5,737 nt of DNA from Prevotellaceae bacterium (GTDB taxonomy: Bacteria; Bacteroidota; Bacteroidia; Bacteroidales; UBA932). Location of the stretch: contig JAITSM010000223.1 of NCBI GenBank assembly GCA_031287815.1, positions 1 through 5,737 on the forward strand, in the 5' to 3' direction. The stretch's first letter is position 1. Each line of letters starts with the position of its first letter. Under the pieces are notes generated by a model, which saw only the letters and a program-made list of their open reading frames with translations, did no database searches and was not told the origin of the DNA. Below, in pieces: positions 4,785-5,737 of this stretch. Made by a program: the position numbers and the translations under genes.

Positions 4785-4785
4785 T

Positions 4786-5211
4786 ATGACCGACCGTTTA
4801 ACACAATTTTTAGCCGCCGAGCAACTTTCTCCCGCCCGCTTTGCCGACATCATCGGGGTGAATCGCGCCGGCATTTCCCACATTCTTGCCGGACGCAATA
4901 AACCCGGCTACGATTTCCTTGAAAAGTTCATCAAACATTTTCCGGCAGTAAATATTGAATGGTTTATCACCGGGCGGGGGAAAATGTACAAGGAAATGAT
5001 TGCCCAACAACTTTTCCCTGTACCGCCGGAACAGCCGGCTGAAACAGGCAACCCGCTCTCTGGCGGGTTGCCGGAACAGCATGCTGGCAAAACAGTCGCA
5101 GAGGAATTAGCGCCGTCGGAAATAATCGAAAATAACGGCAAAACGGTTGAACAGGTCATTATTTTCTATACCGACAAAACTTTTACCGCCTACGGTAAAC
5201 GACTGGAATAA
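4786..5211 (+). CDS. XRE-family helix-turn-helix transcriptional regulator
   Basis: This 141-residue cytoplasmic protein begins with a lambda-repressor-like HTH domain (about 3-68): LTQFLAAEQLSPARFADIIG, then recognition helix NRAGISHILAGRNKPG, then FLEKFIKHFPAVNIEWFITG. The last part is typical of XRE proteins in Bacteroidota. A proline/glycine-rich linker (about 77-110) leads to a short C-terminal segment, VEQVIIFYTDKTFTAYGKRL. I recall this FYxDxTF tail in many small XRE proteins of the phylum; its role is unknown to me and may be oligomerisation. Targets cannot be read from the protein, but palindromic sites cover its own promoter, so it is probably an autorepressor. The linker carries an in-frame stem-forming sequence (5047-5072) between two PEQ-coding direct repeats. 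The ATG at 4786 is fixed by promoter position and domain start. It converges on the FISUMP gene with 29 bp between stops. Confidence 0.9.
   Translation: MTDRLTQFLAAEQLSPARFADIIGVNRAGISHILAGRNKPGYDFLEKFIKHFPAVNIEWFITGRGKMYKEMIAQQLFPVPPEQPAETGNPLSGGLPEQHAGKTVAEELAPSEIIENNGKTVEQVIIFYTDKTFTAYGKRLE
5025..5080. repeat. Hairpin and flanking direct repeat inside the XRE linker
   Basis: GGCAACCCGC (5047-5056) and GCGGGTTGCC (5063-5072) are perfect 10-bp inverted arms around a 6-base loop. The 11-bp word GCCGGAACAGC occurs at 5025-5035 and again at 5070-5080, exactly 45 bp apart, so the unit is in frame (15 codons). The region encodes the non-conserved linker. It could be a small palindromic insertion that duplicated its flank; chance cannot be excluded. 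Confidence 0.55.
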
Positions 5212-5240
5212 ACGCAGCCAATCTACAAGATAGAAATCAG

Positions 5241-5737
5241 TTAATTCCTTTGGCAGCGGACACTAAACGCCATGGTTCGCCAGTGTCCCGATGAAGCCAC
5301 GGTGTTCATGTTGGATCTGAAAACCCAACCCCACCCGTATTGCGAGTTCAGGGCAGAGCCGGACCATTGGTAGCTATAGTATCCGCGACTCGTATATAAA
5401 CCCACGGAACCACTTCGGAAACCGCTGGACAAAATATTAAATCCGTACGGGTTTCTAGCTTCTAAAGCTATGGCGTTAAAATTGTTTTTTGCGTTTTCGT
5501 CCGACGCACACTGCGGAGTAGACGCGGCACATACATCACTCGTTTTAAGCATTCGGCCGACGGATGCACCTTGATATCCCGTGGTAGTTCCTATATTTTT
5601 ATTTTCCGTTTCCACTGAATTCAGCATAGTAGCCCAAGCTGCGTGAGTAGGAACAGACCAGCCTGCCGGACAAATACCGTGATTTCCCGTTCCTCTTCCG
5701 GCGTTTTGCGTACACATGAAGGCGTCCGTTGTATAAG
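5241..5737 (-). CDS. FISUMP-domain (Fibrobacter succinogenes major paralogous) protein, 5' end outside window
   Basis: The frame stays open to the window edge. It reads YTTDAF before the first internal ATG (5715-5717), so the N-terminus is missing and that ATG need not be the start. About 165 residues are visible. Numbering from that ATG, GICPAGWSVPTHAAWATM lies at 14-31. The C-terminal block runs from SSGFRSGSVGLYTSRGYYSYQWSG (97-120) to the terminal MAFSVRCQRN (149-158). The CPAGW.VP entry and F.VRC.R exit are the hallmarks of the FISUMP domain (TIGR02145-type), found in secreted or lipid-anchored proteins of Fibrobacter and Bacteroidota. Five cysteines are visible, two of them in CAASTPQC (63-70), which could form a disulfide outside the cytoplasm. 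No enzymatic function is established. A signal peptide would be upstream of the window. Stop codon TAA at 5241-5243; the XRE gene converges on it with no hairpin between. Confidence 0.85.
   Translation of the reverse strand, partial: YTTDAFMCTQNAGRGTGNHGICPAGWSVPTHAAWATMLNSVETENKNIGTTTGYQGASVGRMLKTSDVCAASTPQCASDENAKNNFNAIALEARNPYGFNILSSGFRSGSVGLYTSRGYYSYQWSGSALNSQYGWGWVFRSNMNTVASSGHWRTMAFSVRCQRN

Noticed and set aside
5212..5240. Terminator between the XRE and FISUMP genes
   Set aside because: The 29-bp gap has no hairpin and no T run on either strand.

Overview
The window looks like a chromosomal segment of a Bacteroidota (most likely Bacteroidales) genome. Three things point there. Promoters have the phylum's TTTG / TAnnTTTG form rather than -35/-10 boxes. 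No start codon has a clear Shine-Dalgarno site. The genes are typical of the group: the order HU-like protein, tiny basic AURKAIP1/COX24-type protein, RNase G/E, plus a FISUMP-domain protein and a short XRE regulator with a C-terminal FYTDKTF tail. The species cannot be named from this sequence.

Left part (1-1334). The 3' portion of a GC-rich gene for a protein of unknown function (fibronectin-III-like C-terminus) ends in a near-ideal intrinsic terminator (754-787). About 690 bp without a credible gene follow, packed with repeats: short direct repeats, a C/G-rich imperfect palindrome, a 206-bp element bounded by 28-bp terminal inverted repeats (854-1059), GTTGAAA-type repeats and a CATCATA tandem array.

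Middle (1335-4198). A LysE-family membrane exporter (+) converges on RNase G/E (-), and the two share an intergenic region with 19-bp inverted arms. Upstream of RNase G/E, on the same strand, lie a 30-residue, extremely basic protein and an HU/IHF-family protein. The HU gene has a textbook Bacteroidota promoter preceded by phased A-tracts. A hairpin terminator and a candidate second promoter lie before the RNase gene, so HU plus the small protein are probably one transcription unit and the RNase gene can be transcribed separately.

Right part (4199-5737). A very AT-rich gap of more than 500 bp holds several copies of the palindrome TTACAnnTGTAA. One copy sits on the -7 box of the XRE regulator gene, inside a TTTGTAAAC / GTTTACAAA inverted pair. 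This suggests autoregulation by the XRE protein, perhaps over a wider control region. The XRE gene converges on a FISUMP-domain surface protein whose 5' end lies outside the window.

No mobile-element transposase, tRNA, rRNA or CRISPR array was found. The two least explained items are the 206-bp inverted-repeat element and the scattered palindromic operator-like sites.
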